Shown piece by piece: positions 63,484 to 64,000 of a DNA stretch of 64,000 nucleotides (positions are counted from its first letter, which is position 1; each line of letters starts with the position of its first letter). The translations under genes and the position numbers were made by a program. This stretch comes from Qipengyuania psychrotolerans (GTDB lineage Bacteria; Pseudomonadota; Alphaproteobacteria; Sphingomonadales; Sphingomonadaceae). The stretch lies in contig NZ_CP081297.1 in NCBI RefSeq assembly GCF_019711355.1, forward strand, positions 248,001 through 312,000. The letters are read 5' to 3'. The notes under the pieces were generated by a model. The model was given only the letters and a program-made list of their open reading frames with translations. It did not search any database and was not told the DNA's origin.

Positions 63484-64000
63484 GCTGTGGTTTCCAGCGT
63501 CGAGATATCGCCTTCCGGAAGGCCGAGTTCGCGCGCTTTAAGCAGTCGGCGCATGATCTTGCCCGACCGGGTTCGTGGCAGGTCCTCGCAGAACTGGATC
63601 TGCCGCGGCGCAATCGCTGCGCCCAGTCGTTTGCGGGCATGGGCCATCAACTCTTTGCGGAGCTGTTCGCTTGGCTCGAAACCATGATGCAGCGTGACGA
63701 AGGCCTTTACGATTTCACCGGCGCGTTCGTCCGGCACCCCGATGACGGCAGCTTCAGCGACCGCCGGATACTCGACCAGGGCGCTCTCCACCTCGAACGG
63801 CCCGATCAGGTGCCCGGCGGATTTGATCACATCGTCCGCCCGCCCGACAAACCAGAAATATCCATCGGCATCGCGCATCGCCAGATCGCCGCTCAGATAC
63901 CAGCCATCCCGAAAGCACTTTTCATAGCGTTCCTGCTGATCGAGATAGCCGCGAAACATCGATGCCCAACCCGGCCGCAAGGCGAGGTGTCCAGGCGTCA
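63480..64000 (-). CDS. Acyl/acetyl-CoA synthetase, N-terminus beyond window
   Basis: This is the C-terminal 173 residues of an AMP-forming acyl-CoA synthetase; the gene runs off the right edge. [21 protein letters not shown] (the hinge and adenylate-binding region) and [12 protein letters not shown] with the catalytic A10 Lys are clear. It resembles acetyl-CoA synthetase. It is the first visible gene of the leftward operon with E1alpha, E1beta, E2 and ACP. It may supply or recycle an acyl-CoA for the same pathway. Confidence 0.88.
   Translation of the reverse strand, partial: TPGHLALRPGWASMFRGYLDQQERYEKCFRDGWYLSGDLAMRDADGYFWFVGRADDVIKSAGHLIGPFEVESALVEYPAVAEAAVIGVPDERAGEIVKAFVTLHHGFEPSEQLRKELMAHARKRLGAAIAPRQIQFCEDLPRTRSGKIMRRLLKARELGLPEGDISTLETTA

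Overview
The window looks like a chromosomal segment of an alphaproteobacterium of the order Sphingomonadales, most probably Erythrobacteraceae. The evidence is moderately high GC, ATGA/TGATG-coupled operons, an SspB-type ClpXP adaptor, a his cluster in the order B-H-A-F-E followed by HIT, ybgC and tolQRAB-pal, a single bifunctional Rsh alarmone enzyme, and a catabolic block of acyl-CoA dehydrogenases, SDRs and a GPH-type permease. The species is inferred from gene content and style only. No rRNA, CRISPR array, transposase or integrase was seen.

Layout. 1-10111 is a catabolic region with two divergent operons around 5460-5640. The left operon (minus strand) is SDR, GPH/MelB-type permease, acyl-CoA dehydrogenase, Zn alcohol dehydrogenase and an APH-fold kinase cut by the window edge. 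The right operon (plus strand) is a pair of acyl-CoA dehydrogenases resembling a heteromeric enzyme, an SDR and an old-yellow-enzyme-type reductase. Together they suggest CoA-dependent degradation of a hydrophobic or cyclic substrate that cannot be named. 10173-11851 holds gmk, a small unknown protein and sspB (minus strand). 11966-15630 is the histidine cluster plus a HIT hydrolase, with a possible 36-residue membrane miniprotein. 15711-20128 is the Tol-Pal envelope cluster.

20178-37638 is a mixed housekeeping stretch: a 49-residue exported peptide, a J-domain protein, a PilZ protein, a Cys/Met-metabolism PLP enzyme with an ATP-grasp partner and a riboswitch-like leader, an SLC13 carrier, a DUF547 protein, infC with an apparent AUA start, pdeM, hemF, a Rieske oxygenase-like protein with inverted domain order, a GH16 glucanase, an M1 peptidase lipoprotein, rsh, and a cyclophilin preceded by a two-hairpin RNA element ending in a terminator. 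37985-42744 is a signalling locus: LysM-FecR protein and CHASE2 histidine kinase (plus) converge on an OmpR-type regulator and a lipoprotein (minus).

43131-43999 carries two serine tRNA genes (GGA, CGA) pointing outward around hspQ. 44000-47300 looks accessory: a sulfotransferase, a beheaded histidine kinase and a diacylglycerol-kinase-like protein. 47301-53528 has a fatty acid desaturase and a complete molybdenum hydroxylase operon (2Fe-2S, FAD and Moco subunits, XdhC, MocA-like). 53728-60054 has a giant CheB-CheR-PAS-kinase-receiver protein, a universal stress protein, a VIT1/CCC1 transporter and an SDR. 60097-64000 (minus strand) is a tightly coupled operon of acyl-CoA synthetase (cut by the window end), 2-oxoacid dehydrogenase E1alpha, E1beta and E2, and an acyl carrier protein.

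The items most worth following are the four-way-junction leader of the PLP gene (23604-23727), the permuted Rieske protein (28960-29826), the RNA element before the cyclophilin gene (37664-37754), the operon placing an acyl carrier protein with a 2-oxoacid dehydrogenase, and the AUA start of infC.
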